Origin: Heterorhizobium halophytocola | Lineage (GTDB): Bacteria; Pseudomonadota; Alphaproteobacteria; Rhizobiales; Rhizobiaceae | Reading direction: 5' to 3' | DNA: 64,000 nucleotides | Assembly: GCF_017873095.1 (NCBI RefSeq) | Contig: NZ_JAGGJU010000012.1 | Coordinates: 1 to 64,000, forward strand | Part shown: in pieces, positions 50,955 to 60,044 of the stretch | How the letters are laid out: each line of letters begins with the position of its first letter | Numbering within the stretch: position 1 is the stretch's first letter | Notes under the pieces: generated by a model | What the model was told of the DNA's origin: nothing | The model's database searches: none | Seen by the model: the letters and a program-made list of their open reading frames with translations, nothing else | Translations under genes and position numbers: made by a program

Positions 50955-51245
50955 TTATCCGTTATCCGGCATCGCCCAGGACTGGAACAGCGAGGATGAT
51001 GTCGGAGCCGCAAGGTTGCGATCGCGGCGGCGCTTGAAGGCCTCGCCTGCGTCGGTGTCGCCGGCTTGTCCGGCGGCCAGCTTCAGTTTTACCTGCTCGA
51101 TGAAATAGGCGTGCGGCAGGTCGGTTCCGCTGGTCGCGCGCATCTCTCTGGCAAGCCGGTCTATGCTCTCCGGCGTTTCCATCAGATGGACGTTTTCGGG
51201 CTCGTAATATACGCGGGTTACCGGAGTGTCGTTAGACTGTGGCAT
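50955..51245 (-). CDS. Small hypothetical protein
   Basis: This 96-residue protein starts at the ATG at 51245 with GGAGGAG upstream. It is hydrophilic, probably helical, with no signal or membrane segment. No family is recognised. It lies between the DUF1059 gene and hemF on the same strand. Confidence 0.6.
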   Translation of the reverse strand: MPQSNDTPVTRVYYEPENVHLMETPESIDRLAREMRATSGTDLPHAYFIEQVKLKLAAGQAGDTDAGEAFKRRRDRNLAAPTSSSLFQSWAMPDNG

Positions 51246-51377
51246 GATGGGTCTCCTCCCGTGTTCCTAACGCGAAAGTAGCATGCCGGGTTGCCTCTGC
51301 CCATGGAAATATTAGCAGATGAATACTGACAATATTTCGTGGGATTACGCCGTTATTCCGCCTATCCGAGCCCGCCC

Positions 51378-52292
51378 TCAGGGCCAGCGGACGACCGGCG
51401 GCATGGAGGAGAGGATGGAATCGACATTGCCGCCCGTCTTCAGGCCGAAAATCGTGCCACGGTCGTAGAGCAGGTTGAATTCGACATAGCGGCCGCGGCG
51501 CACCAGCTGTTCGTCGCGATCGGCTTCCGTCCAGCCATTGTTGAAATTGGCTCTGACCAGCCGCGGATAGACGAGATTGAAAGTGCGCCCGACATCCTGG
51601 ACAAACTGGAAATCGGCGTCGAAGCCGCCGGCCTGGGGGCTCGAATGCAGCCAGTCGAAAAAGATGCCGCCGACGCCACGTGGTTCGTTGCGGTGCTTGA
51701 GGAAGAAATATTCGTCGCACCAGGCCTTGTAGCGCTGATAGTCGGCAATGCCGGCATGACGGGTGCAGACGATTTCCATCGCCCGGTGGAACAGGCGCGT
51801 ATCGGCGTCTTCCTGGGTGCGCCGGCGGTCGAGGACCGGCGTCAGGTCCGCGCCGCCGCCGAACCAGCGGCTGGTGGTCACCACCATGCGCGTGTTCATG
51901 TGCACGGCCGGTACATTGGGATTGATCGGATGGGCGATCAGCGAAATGCCGGAAGCCCAGAAGCGCGGATCCTCGTCGGCGCCGGGGATCTGCGCGCGGA
52001 AGTCGGGAGAGAATTCGCCGTGGACGGTCGATGTGTGCACGCCGACCTTCTCGAACACGCGGCCCTCCATCATCGACATGCGGCCGCCGCCGCCCTCGCC
52101 ACCGTCGCGTTGCCAGTCCTTGCCCACGAAACGGCCGGGCTCGAGATTGGACAGCGGGCCGGCAAGCTCGTCTTCCAGCGCTTCGAACGAGGCGCAGATC
52201 GTGTCGCGCAGGCTTTCGAACCAGCTGCGGGCCGCCGCCTTCTTGTCCTCGATATCCTCGGGCAGCCCCTTGGGCAGTTCCGGTCGTTCCAT
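51378..52292 (-). CDS. hemF: Oxygen-dependent coproporphyrinogen III oxidase
   Basis: The product is 304 residues from the ATG at 52292; the frame continues to 52412 without a binding site. The HemF signature appears as [21 protein letters not shown], with [12 protein letters not shown] and [10 protein letters not shown] further on. It oxidatively decarboxylates coproporphyrinogen III to protoporphyrinogen IX with oxygen during haem synthesis. It is divergent from the 88-residue gene at 52457, and the start regions are 165 bases apart. Confidence 0.96.
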   Translation of the reverse strand: MERPELPKGLPEDIEDKKAAARSWFESLRDTICASFEALEDELAGPLSNLEPGRFVGKDWQRDGGEGGGGRMSMMEGRVFEKVGVHTSTVHGEFSPDFRAQIPGADEDPRFWASGISLIAHPINPNVPAVHMNTRMVVTTSRWFGGGADLTPVLDRRRTQEDADTRLFHRAMEIVCTRHAGIADYQRYKAWCDEYFFLKHRNEPRGVGGIFFDWLHSSPQAGGFDADFQFVQDVGRTFNLVYPRLVRANFNNGWTEADRDEQLVRRGRYVEFNLLYDRGTIFGLKTGGNVDSILSSMPPVVRWP

Positions 52293-52456
52293 GGCATGAC
52301 GCCCCGTTAGTCGATCGCTGGTAAATGATTCAAAAGGTTGGATTTCGGGTGTAGCAAGTCGCAATCCGCTCCGAAAGCCCGGCTGCCCGTTTCCCTCAGA
52401 TTCGACTCGCAATTGGACGAGACGGTACCTAATATTACCCTGAACCAGGAGCGCGT

Positions 52457-52723
52457 ATGGGAAAGATACCGGGACCTCCGCCTTTTGACGGCCTGAAACG
52501 CCGCATTGCCCGCCACCGGCAGGAGCAATCGGGCGTGCCGGGGCAATCGGGGCAGTTCGTACGCCAGACCTATTGCCTGACCCGGGCGGAAGCGCGCGTC
52601 ATCGCCCGCGAGTGGTTCGATGCCTATCCGAAAGCCGCCTACTGGACCGAAGTCGAGAGCTGGCGTCAGCTCGAGGGTGACTGTATCGAATTCACCATGC
52701 GGCGTTTGCCCACGGCCGACTGA
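52457..52723 (+). CDS. Small hypothetical protein beside hemF
   Basis: This 88-residue basic, soluble protein has AGGAG just ahead of the ATG at 52457. It has no domain I recognise; the C-terminal part ([22 protein letters not shown]) looks like a short beta/alpha unit. A protein of this kind sits by hemF in related genomes by recollection, but I cannot verify it. Confidence 0.65.
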   Translation: MGKIPGPPPFDGLKRRIARHRQEQSGVPGQSGQFVRQTYCLTRAEARVIAREWFDAYPKAAYWTEVESWRQLEGDCIEFTMRRLPTAD

Positions 52724-52891
52724 GGCTCGATAGCCTCGCTTTCGTCTGTTCCGTTCTGCTAATTTCGTTATCCCTAAAATCTTACGGGTTTGATAAACGT
52801 CGGCGCAAGAGCTCATTGCTTAGTTTGGCATGACCGGGAAGCCAACTTTGCATGGTGCGAGGTGGGGTCCCGACAAGTTGGGCTGGTTCTT

Positions 52892-53851
52892 ATGACGAGT
52901 ATCTCTTTCAACTCCACGGCCGCGTCGGCCCTGTCGCTGCTGACGGGATCCAACAAGGCTCTGCAGGAGAGCCAGGACAGGATCTCTTCGGGTCTCAGGG
53001 TCAATCAGGCCGCCGACAATGCCGCCTACTGGTCGATCGCGACCAGCATGCGCGCCGACAACCTGTCGCTGTCGAGCGCCGAGGATGCGACCGGACTTGC
53101 CGCGGCGGTGACCGATACGGCAGCGCTCGGCATGGAACAGGCCACCAGCATCGTTTCCGATATCCAGTCCAAGCTGATCCTGGCCAAAGCCGTCGGCGGC
53201 GACAAGACCGCGATCAACTCGGAAATCGACGTGCTCAAGGACCAACTGAAGACGGTTGCCAAATCCGCCTCGTTCAACGGCCAGAACTGGCTGAACCTCG
53301 ACAAGGGGCAGAGCCCGCAGGTCGAATCCATGGTCGCCTCGGTGTCCAAGTCGAGCGAGGGCCAGCTTTCGGTCAATGTCATCGATTTCGACACGGCCGG
53401 CTCGACTCTGGTGAGCGCGGAAAATGCCGATGACGGCATGCTGACGCGTTCCTATTCGGGCACCACTGCCACGGGCAGCGCCTATGAATATTATCTGCTC
53501 GATCCCGGTGCGACGACGCCGACCTCGGCCTCGGCCAAGCCGATCTCTTTGTCCGCATCGACGACGAATGACGATATCGACGGCATGATCGCCGCCACCA
53601 ATGCGATGATGTCGAGCCTGACGGATGCCGGCGCGCAGATCGGCGCCACCGCCAGCCGCATTTCGCAGAACACCGAATTCCTCGCCGACCTTCAGGACGT
53701 CACCGCCAAAGGCGTCGGCCGGCTGGTCGACAGCAATATGGAGGAGGAGGCAACCCGGCTTTCCGCCGCCAAGGTGCAGCAGCAGCTGCAGACGCAGATG
53801 CTCAATATTGCCAATAGTGGCACGAGATCCTCGCTCAGCCTGTTCATGTAG
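52892..53851 (+). CDS. Flagellin
   Basis: The product is 319 residues from the ATG at 52892; the frame is open back to 52790 but would add non-flagellin residues. The N terminus (MTSISFNSTAASALSLL, then RISSGLRVNQAADNAAYWSIATSMRAD) and the C terminus (SRISQNTEFLADLQDV ... LNIANSGTRSSLSLFM) are the conserved D0/D1 helices. The central region is short. There is no Shine-Dalgarno site before the ATG, and no flagellar genes are nearby, so it is an isolated flagellin gene. The secretion chaperone is not in the window. Confidence 0.92.
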   Translation: MTSISFNSTAASALSLLTGSNKALQESQDRISSGLRVNQAADNAAYWSIATSMRADNLSLSSAEDATGLAAAVTDTAALGMEQATSIVSDIQSKLILAKAVGGDKTAINSEIDVLKDQLKTVAKSASFNGQNWLNLDKGQSPQVESMVASVSKSSEGQLSVNVIDFDTAGSTLVSAENADDGMLTRSYSGTTATGSAYEYYLLDPGATTPTSASAKPISLSASTTNDDIDGMIAATNAMMSSLTDAGAQIGATASRISQNTEFLADLQDVTAKGVGRLVDSNMEEEATRLSAAKVQQQLQTQMLNIANSGTRSSLSLFM

Positions 53852-53896
53852 GGCACGGTCTGCCCTGCCAAGCGGTTCGGGCGCATCAAGACGAAG

Positions 53897-53931
53897 AAAA
53901 ACGGTCGCGAGGCAATCGCGGCCGTTTTTTT
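53897..53931 (+). terminator. Rho-independent terminator after the flagellin gene
   Basis: AAAACGG and CGCG pair with CGCG and CCGTTTT around a short loop (53898-53927), with one mismatch, and the stem is followed by a T-run to 53931. A 13-base tandem repeat follows immediately. Confidence 0.8.
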
Positions 53932-53952
53932 ATGGCGCCTTTTTATGGCGCC
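53927..53952. repeat. 13-bp tandem duplication after the flagellin terminator
   Basis: TTTTTATGGCGCC occurs twice, at 53927-53939 and 53940-53952, directly abutting. It probably arose by slippage or a small duplication and partly duplicates the terminator T-run. Confidence 0.85.
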
Positions 53953-53963
53953 GTCTCGGCTGC

Positions 53964-55778
53964 TCAGTGCCGGTCGGTGCGGCGCGAACGACGCCCGGCG
54001 CTACCTGATGGCGCGCGGCGCGCCTTGGACGATGATTTTGCACTGGCAGGCTTGCCAGTTGTGGACGTGGCGGGGCCGGGTTGGGCCGCCTGCGGCTTCA
54101 AGGCCGCTTCGGGTGCGGCGCCATTCGAGGCGTCCGGGCCTGGCGTGGCTGCCTTCGGACGCGGGGCCACGGGCACGGCAGGCTTCGGCCTTGCGGATCT
54201 CTCGCTGTCGCGCCCGTTGGCTGCCGGTGTTTTTCCGGCCTCTCTCTTCTGATCGGTGCGTGCGCGCTTTTCCGTGATGCTTGCGGTCCGGGCCAATGCA
54301 GGCTTGCTCGCCGTCGCAGCGGCGGGCCGCGTGTCGGAATTTGCAGCGGTCGGCCGCGCCGAAGGGGCTGGCGGTTCCGGGGAGGGCGGTTCCGGAGAGG
54401 GCGGGCTCTCCTCCACCTGCGCGGCGGCGTCGGCCTTGGCGGCCTCCGCTAACGGAGTATCCTCCGACGAGGGGGCGGTAGCCTGACCGGGCTTTCCGCT
54501 CAAGAAAGCTGCCGCATCGTCCATGGTATCTTCGGCGACCTCGGCAACGGTGTCGCTAGCAGCCTCTGCGACACTCTCGGGCCGGTCGGGCTCGGTCGGG
54601 GGCACGGCCGTCTCGACCGCCATGGCCGGGACCCCGGTGTCGATGGCCGGCTGGTCGGATGCCATGGTGTCCGCTTCGATTGCCGGTGCCGCATCGGCTT
54701 GCGGTGCGAAGGGCAGCCCCTTCGTCTCTTTCGGCTTCGTCTCCTCCGGTCCCGTCTCGGACGGCATCGTCTCGGCCAGCGCGGCCTTGGCCGGTGGAGC
54801 CTTGACCGGTTCGGCCGCCGGCGCCTTCGCCGGCGCGTCCGCCAGGATCGTCTGCAACAGCGTCGTGACGCGCAAGGCGCCGGGGAAACTGGCATTGGTC
54901 GAATGACCGGCCATCGGCACCCGCATCTCGGTGCCCTGACCCGGATGCGAATTCATCTCGCCATACCAGTCATAGCCGCCCATGACATTGGTCACATGGT
55001 GAAATTCCGCCGGCAGCGGCATGTGGGCGCCGAAGGTTATGATCCGGGTCGTCGCCGCGATTGCCGAGAGCCTTGCGGCGTCGCTTTCCTCCAGTTCGGA
55101 AAGGGCTTCCGACAGCACCAGGCTCCCACGGGAATGGCTGACCAGCAGGCCCAGGTCCAGCCGCTTGTCGGCAAGCAGCCCTTCCACCGTCTCGACATCG
55201 AGGCAGGCATGCAGGCCCGCCGTGTCGCTGGCCGTGGCCCGATCGCCATAGGCGCCGAAATGCGGACGGCCGATGACGTCGTCGATCATCTCGCACTGGC
55301 TGCGGATCCGGCCGAGCCAGCCGAACAGGAAGGAGGCGCCCATGCTCTCGGAGACGATATCGCCAAGACCATAGCCGGAGACGACGGCGGCGACCGGGCT
55401 GCCGACCGCGTCGGCCACATTGCGGGCGAAGGCGGCTGCACCGACGGCGGAGCCGCCCATGCCGGCGACCGCCAGCACGGAAACTTTCCTGCCCCCGCGG
55501 GCGACGAATTCGTCGATCGTCTCGCAGATCGTCAGCATCGGCCCGCCGCGCGGCGGGACGATCATGATCAGCCCCTCGGCGGCAATCGCGTCGGAGATGT
55601 AGTAGACCTCTTCGGTGGTGAGCGTCCCCACATCGTAGAAGAGGCTGTCGATACCGGTATTGCGGGCGCGCCACACCTCCAGCACGCTGTTGCGGCCGGG
55701 GCGTTTCTGGATGCGTTCGGGGAAACTCAAAGTGCGCGCGAACTGGCTCAAACTCAGGGTGTACGCCGTTTCAAACAT
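53964..55778 (-). CDS. Alpha/beta-hydrolase-like protein with long disordered basic tail
   Basis: This 604-residue protein has, in residues about 1-290, an alpha/beta-hydrolase-like fold with a nucleophile-elbow-like VSHSRGS and DVGTLTTEEVYYI ahead. Residues about 295-604 are low-complexity, rich in Ala, Pro, Glu and Lys, ending in a very basic KSSSKARRAPSGSAGRRSRRTDRH-type tail. No signal peptide is seen. The acidic-then-basic tail suggests binding to DNA, polyphosphate or a granule surface, but this is inference. It faces the flagellin gene convergently. Confidence 0.65.
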   Translation of the reverse strand: MFETAYTLSLSQFARTLSFPERIQKRPGRNSVLEVWRARNTGIDSLFYDVGTLTTEEVYYISDAIAAEGLIMIVPPRGGPMLTICETIDEFVARGGRKVSVLAVAGMGGSAVGAAAFARNVADAVGSPVAAVVSGYGLGDIVSESMGASFLFGWLGRIRSQCEMIDDVIGRPHFGAYGDRATASDTAGLHACLDVETVEGLLADKRLDLGLLVSHSRGSLVLSEALSELEESDAARLSAIAATTRIITFGAHMPLPAEFHHVTNVMGGYDWYGEMNSHPGQGTEMRVPMAGHSTNASFPGALRVTTLLQTILADAPAKAPAAEPVKAPPAKAALAETMPSETGPEETKPKETKGLPFAPQADAAPAIEADTMASDQPAIDTGVPAMAVETAVPPTEPDRPESVAEAASDTVAEVAEDTMDDAAAFLSGKPGQATAPSSEDTPLAEAAKADAAAQVEESPPSPEPPSPEPPAPSARPTAANSDTRPAAATASKPALARTASITEKRARTDQKREAGKTPAANGRDSERSARPKPAVPVAPRPKAATPGPDASNGAAPEAALKPQAAQPGPATSTTGKPASAKSSSKARRAPSGSAGRRSRRTDRH

Positions 55779-56008
55779 CTGGCCACCTCATGGTTTCGAA
55801 GGGTCTTTGAAAGACAACCTGCAAGCGCAAGCGTGCCACAGTTTCGCGCCACGGCCAAGGGATGCGCGGACATTCTTTCATCATCGCGGTGCTTCGCCCG
55901 GCCGGGTTTTGCGAAAGCTCCGCTCTTGACCTCAACCATGCTTGAGGCGCTACCACCCGTCAGGCGGACACAACAGGAAAGGAGCGCGCCATGGGGCCGA
56001 CAAGGGCG
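55779..56008. other. Intergenic region between trmL and the hydrolase-like gene
   Basis: About 230 bases upstream of the hydrolase-like gene, so it should contain its promoter. GC-rich, with no recognised RNA, repeat or small frame. Confidence 0.4.
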
Positions 56009-56476
56009 TCAGGCGAAACCGGTCTGGCGCAAGGCTTCGCCGGCAATCATGGCCGCCGACATGGCGACATTGATCGAGCGCTGCCCGGCGATCATCGGAA
56101 TGATCACGCGCGCGTCGGCGCCCTCGTGCACGGCATCGGGTACGCCGGCGCTTTCGCGGCCGAACAGCAGGATGTCGTCGGGCCGGTAGGCGAGATCGAC
56201 ATAGGGGACGGCAGCCTTGGTCGAGGCAAGCACCAGCCGTCGGCCGGTCGTCGCCCGCCAGGCTTCGAATTGCGCGAAATTGACGTGGCGGGTCATCGTG
56301 ACGCTTGCCAGATAATCCATGCCGGCGCGTTTCAGGTTCTTGTCGGAGAGCACGAAGCCGGCTGGTTCGATGATGTCGACGCCAAGGCCAAGGCAGGCCG
56401 CCAGACGCAGGATCGTGCCGGTATTGCCGGGGATGTCGGGCTGGTAAAGGGCGATGCGCAGCTGGCTCATGGCCAT
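56009..56476 (-). CDS. trmL: tRNA (cytidine/uridine-34 2'-O)-methyltransferase
   Basis: This 155-residue SPOUT (trefoil-knot) methyltransferase starts at 56476 (or 56470). PDIPGNTGTILRLAACLG near the start, LLFGRESAGVPD and the C-terminal IPMIAGQRSINVAMSAAMIAGEALRQ are the TrmL motifs. It methylates the wobble 2'-OH of tRNA-Leu species using SAM. It is shorter than many SpoU proteins, as expected for TrmL. Confidence 0.93.
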   Translation of the reverse strand: MAMSQLRIALYQPDIPGNTGTILRLAACLGLGVDIIEPAGFVLSDKNLKRAGMDYLASVTMTRHVNFAQFEAWRATTGRRLVLASTKAAVPYVDLAYRPDDILLFGRESAGVPDAVHEGADARVIIPMIAGQRSINVAMSAAMIAGEALRQTGFA

Positions 56477-56849
56477 CGTTTAGCGGTGCGTGCGGATTTG
56501 CTCAAGCCGCTGCCCCGGTTCGGCTGTGGTCTTGCCGCAACATTTTCGCGCTTTCGCGTTGCGGGCAGGATCTTTGCGGGTTTTCAATTTTGCCGAGACC
56601 CGGTAAAAGACGTCGTCTTCAACGCTCAAGAACAGGGGAGGCCATGATGACATCATCCGCTTTGCAGCGCTTCCCCGTGCCTCCACGCGCACGGATGGAT
56701 TAGCGCCGGTCAAATCGCGGCGTTTCACACCCTTCCAAATCGCCTGGCGGCCGTCAGCGGCCTCTTCGAAAATTCATGTTGCCCCCGCTTTGCAGCGCAC
56801 AGACAGCGTTTCTTTCGCGCTCCGGGGGCCCGTTGTCTGGAGTCGACCC
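56477..56849. other. Intergenic region between trmL and the ABC transporter
   Basis: About 370 bases between divergent genes, with promoters for both expected. No RNA gene, repeat or convincing small frame is seen. GGAG at 56839-56842 is the binding site of the ABC gene. Confidence 0.5.
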
Positions 56850-58703
56850 ATGTTCTCCTGGTTCGAGAACCGCCTGAACCCGTTCCCGAGCGCCGAGCCG
56901 GATCTGCCGCCCAAGGGGCTTTTCCGCTTCTGCTGGCATTATACAAGGCCTGCCGCGCCCTGGCTGTTGCTGCTCGGACTGTGCTCGATGGTGATCGCCA
57001 TCTTCGAGGTGCTGCTGTATCAGTTCCTCGGCAATATCGTCGACTGGCTGTCCGGTGCCGACAAGGCAACCTTCCTGCAGACCGAAAGCGGCCATCTGCT
57101 GTGGATGGGCGCGCTGGTGCTGATCGGCATGCCGCTCGTCGGCGCCCTTCATACCGTGACCATGCACCAGGTGCTGGCCGGCAGTTTCCCGATGATCGCG
57201 CGCTGGCAGATGCATCGCTTCCTGATGCGCCATTCGATGACCTTCTTTGCCAACGAGTTCGCCGGCCGGGTGGCGACGAAGGTGATGCAGACCTCGCTTG
57301 CGGTGCGCGAGACGGTGATGAAGATCATCGACGTCTTCGTCTATGCGGCGAGTTTCTTCATCTCCATGCTGGTGCTGGTGATGAGCGCCGACATGCGGCT
57401 GGTGATCCCGCTGGCGCTGTGGATCGTGTTCTACATCCTCATCCTGCTCTATTTCATCCCGCGGCTGCGCAAGATCTCCAGCCAGCAGGCCGATGCCCGC
57501 TCGCTGATGACCGGCCGGGTGGTCGACAGCTATACCAATATCGCAACCGTCAAGCTGTTCTCCCATGCGGGCCGCGAGGAGACCTATGCGAAGGCGGGAA
57601 TGGCCTCGTTCCTCGACACCGTTCACCGGCAGATGCGCAAGATCTCGGCGCTCAACATCGTCGTCGACATCAACAATGCGGTGGCGCTGTTCTCGGTCGC
57701 CGCCCTCAGCCTGATCTTCTGGCTGAACGGCTCGATCTCAATTGGCGCGATTGCGGTTGCGACCGGCCTTGCCATGCGTATTTCCGGCATGTCGCAGTGG
57801 ATCATGTGGGAGGTCGCCGGCCTGTTCGAGCAGATCGGCACGGTTTATGACGGCATGGGGATGATGACCAAGCCGCACGACATCGTCGATACCCGCGAAG
57901 CGCGGGACCTCGACGTGAAGGAAGGCCAGATCGTCTACGACCGCGTCCGCTTCCACTACGGCAAGGACAAGGGCGTCATCGAGAATTTCTCGCTGATCCT
58001 GGCCGCCGGCGAAAAGGTCGGCCTGGTCGGCCGGTCCGGTGCCGGCAAGACGACGCTGATGAACCTGCTGCTGCGCTTCTACGACCTGGAATCCGGCCGG
58101 GTGACCATCGACGGGCAGGATATTTCGGCGGTGACGCAGGAGAGCCTGCGGTCCGCCATCGGCGTGGTGACGCAGGATACCTCGCTGCTGCACCGCTCGA
58201 TCCGCGACAACATCGCCTATGGCCGGCCCGAGGCGTCGGATGCCGAGATCATCGAGGCGGCGAAGCAGGCCAATGCCTGGGACTTCATCGACGGGCTTGT
58301 CGACATGCAGGGCCGCAAGGGCCTCGACGCGCAGGTCGGCGAGCGCGGCGTGAAGCTGTCGGGCGGCCAGCGCCAGCGCATCGCCATTGCCCGCGTGTTC
58401 CTGAAGAACGCCCCGATCCTGATCCTCGACGAAGCCACTTCGGCACTCGATTCGGAGGTCGAGGCCGCCATCCAGGAAAGCCTGTTCTCGCTGATGGAGG
58501 GCAAGACGGTGATCGCGATCGCCCACCGCCTGTCGACGCTGACGCAGATGGACAGGCTGGTCGTACTCGACAAGGGCCGGATCATCGAGACCGGCACCCA
58601 TGGCGAACTGGTCGGGCAGGGCGGCGTCTATGCCGACCTGTGGAACCGCCAGTCCGGCGGCTTCCTGGCCGATAATGACGAGACAGAGCAGGCGGCCGAA
58701 TAG
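56850..58703 (+). CDS. ABC exporter half-transporter (MsbA-like, permease fused to ATPase)
   Basis: The product is 617 residues from the ATG at 56850 (GGAG 7 bases upstream). An N-terminal ABC transmembrane domain of six helices covers about residues 35-330. The nucleotide-binding domain follows (from about 370) with Walker A GRSGAGKTT, signature LSGGQRQR, Walker B ILILDEATSALD and the switch histidine in IAIAHRLSTL. It works as a dimer and exports a lipid or small molecule. A close paralogue begins at 62843. Confidence 0.92.
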   Translation: MFSWFENRLNPFPSAEPDLPPKGLFRFCWHYTRPAAPWLLLLGLCSMVIAIFEVLLYQFLGNIVDWLSGADKATFLQTESGHLLWMGALVLIGMPLVGALHTVTMHQVLAGSFPMIARWQMHRFLMRHSMTFFANEFAGRVATKVMQTSLAVRETVMKIIDVFVYAASFFISMLVLVMSADMRLVIPLALWIVFYILILLYFIPRLRKISSQQADARSLMTGRVVDSYTNIATVKLFSHAGREETYAKAGMASFLDTVHRQMRKISALNIVVDINNAVALFSVAALSLIFWLNGSISIGAIAVATGLAMRISGMSQWIMWEVAGLFEQIGTVYDGMGMMTKPHDIVDTREARDLDVKEGQIVYDRVRFHYGKDKGVIENFSLILAAGEKVGLVGRSGAGKTTLMNLLLRFYDLESGRVTIDGQDISAVTQESLRSAIGVVTQDTSLLHRSIRDNIAYGRPEASDAEIIEAAKQANAWDFIDGLVDMQGRKGLDAQVGERGVKLSGGQRQRIAIARVFLKNAPILILDEATSALDSEVEAAIQESLFSLMEGKTVIAIAHRLSTLTQMDRLVVLDKGRIIETGTHGELVGQGGVYADLWNRQSGGFLADNDETEQAAE

Positions 58704-58899
58704 CCGGGATTGCGACGCGGCGGCCACGGAGATTGGCCGCTGCCGTTCGAAAAGGGGCCGGCCGGCACCGGGCGCGGGCCTCGGCCATTATCCACTGCCT
58801 ATAGTTTCGCTATAGGGCGCCTGCGCAAAAATGCATTGCCGCGGGGCCTCCGGTCGCCTAGCGCTTGGGCTTCTGGTCCGGATTGGCGGGGACGATTTC

Positions 58900-59367
58900 A
58901 TGCGGCACTATATCGACTGGCTCTGGGCCTTGCTGGCCGGCGCGCTGCTTGCGTCGATGATCACGATCAACAGCACGCTTGCCGCCTACACGACACCGTT
59001 CATCGCGTCGTGGGTCGTGCATGGTGTGGGGGCCGCCGCGGCCTTCGTGCTGCTGATGGCCAATGCCCGGCTTCTGCGGCGGCGCCCGGCCTTTGCCGGC
59101 GGGGAGCGACGCCCGCCGCTATGGTCCTATTTCGGCGGCGCGCCGGGGGCCTTTGCCGTTGCGCTGTCGTCGATCGCGGTCAATTCGGAACTGGCGCTTG
59201 CCGGCGGCCTGTCGCTGCTGCTGGTCGGGCAGATCCTGTTCGGGCTGCTGTCGGATCTCTGGGGCCTGTTCGGCACGCCGAAGCGAGAGATCAACCGCTT
59301 CGACATCCTGGCCGCCGGCTTTGTCGTCGCCGGTAGCGCCGTGCTCATCTATTCCGGGAGCGCCTGA
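58900..59367 (+). CDS. YdcZ/DUF606-family DMT membrane protein (first of pair)
   Basis: The product is 155 residues from the ATG at 58900, with four or five transmembrane segments (SMITINSTLAAY, VVHGVGAAAAFVLLM, GLSLLLVGQILFGLL, IDILAAGFVVAGSAVLIYSG region). YdcZ proteins are half-length DMT transporters. The stop overlaps the next ATG (TGATG), so the two probably form a heterodimer. Confidence 0.85.
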   Translation: MRHYIDWLWALLAGALLASMITINSTLAAYTTPFIASWVVHGVGAAAAFVLLMANARLLRRRPAFAGGERRPPLWSYFGGAPGAFAVALSSIAVNSELALAGGLSLLLVGQILFGLLSDLWGLFGTPKREINRFDILAAGFVVAGSAVLIYSGSA

Positions 59368-59789
59368 TGCTGTTTGCCGTCGCCATCGCGCTTGCCGGGG
59401 GAGCAGCCGTCGGCATGTCGCGCTCGGTCAACGGGCGCCTGACGATGGACCGGGGCGCCTTCGAGGCCTCGTTCTGGAACCATCTGAGCGGTTTCGTGCT
59501 GCTCAGCGTCTTCATCCTGATCGCCGAGCGGGCCAATGTCGCGCTGCTGGGCGGCACGCCCGGCTGGGCACTCTGCGGCGGGATCATAGGCGCCGTGTTC
59601 GTGGCGATCAGTTCCTATGTCTTTCCCCGGATCGGCGCCAACCGGTCGGCGCTGCTGATCATCGGCGGGCAGATGATCACCGGGCTTGCCATCGACTACC
59701 TGCGCGGCACGGCGAGCTTTCATGCCGGCCAGCCGGTCGGCGTCGGGCTGATCCTGTTCGGCATCTGGCTGACGCGGTTTTCCCGCTAG
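59367..59789 (+). CDS. YdcZ/DUF606-family DMT membrane protein (second of pair)
   Basis: This 140-residue paralogue of the preceding gene has four membrane segments, with an early GxxVGMSRSVNGRL motif corresponding to TINSTLA of the first copy. The overlap of start and stop indicates coupled translation. The substrate is unknown. Confidence 0.85.
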   Translation: MLFAVAIALAGGAAVGMSRSVNGRLTMDRGAFEASFWNHLSGFVLLSVFILIAERANVALLGGTPGWALCGGIIGAVFVAISSYVFPRIGANRSALLIIGGQMITGLAIDYLRGTASFHAGQPVGVGLILFGIWLTRFSR

Positions 59790-60044
59790 CGCTGAGAGAT
59801 GGTCGGCCAATGTCGGCTATGAAGGCGGCCCTCCATGTCTCTGATATCCCGCAATTTCTCAAGGGTCTGCCGCCTTCAGCCGGTGCCGCGATTGCCGCCG
59901 GCGGCACGGATTGCGGAAAATCCGACCCGCTGCACGCGATGGCTGGTATTTGAATTGTTTCCTTAAACCGGCTTGCGCTTTTTGCGGTCTATTCTGGCTG
60001 TTAATCAGGCTCGGGGCAGGGCGCGATTGCTGGAGACCACATCC
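59790..60044. other. Intergenic region before the degenerate GGDEF gene
   Basis: About 255 bases. A hairpin with arms GTGCCG and CGGCAC (about 59882-59907) is visible. No small gene or recognised RNA is supported. Confidence 0.4.
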
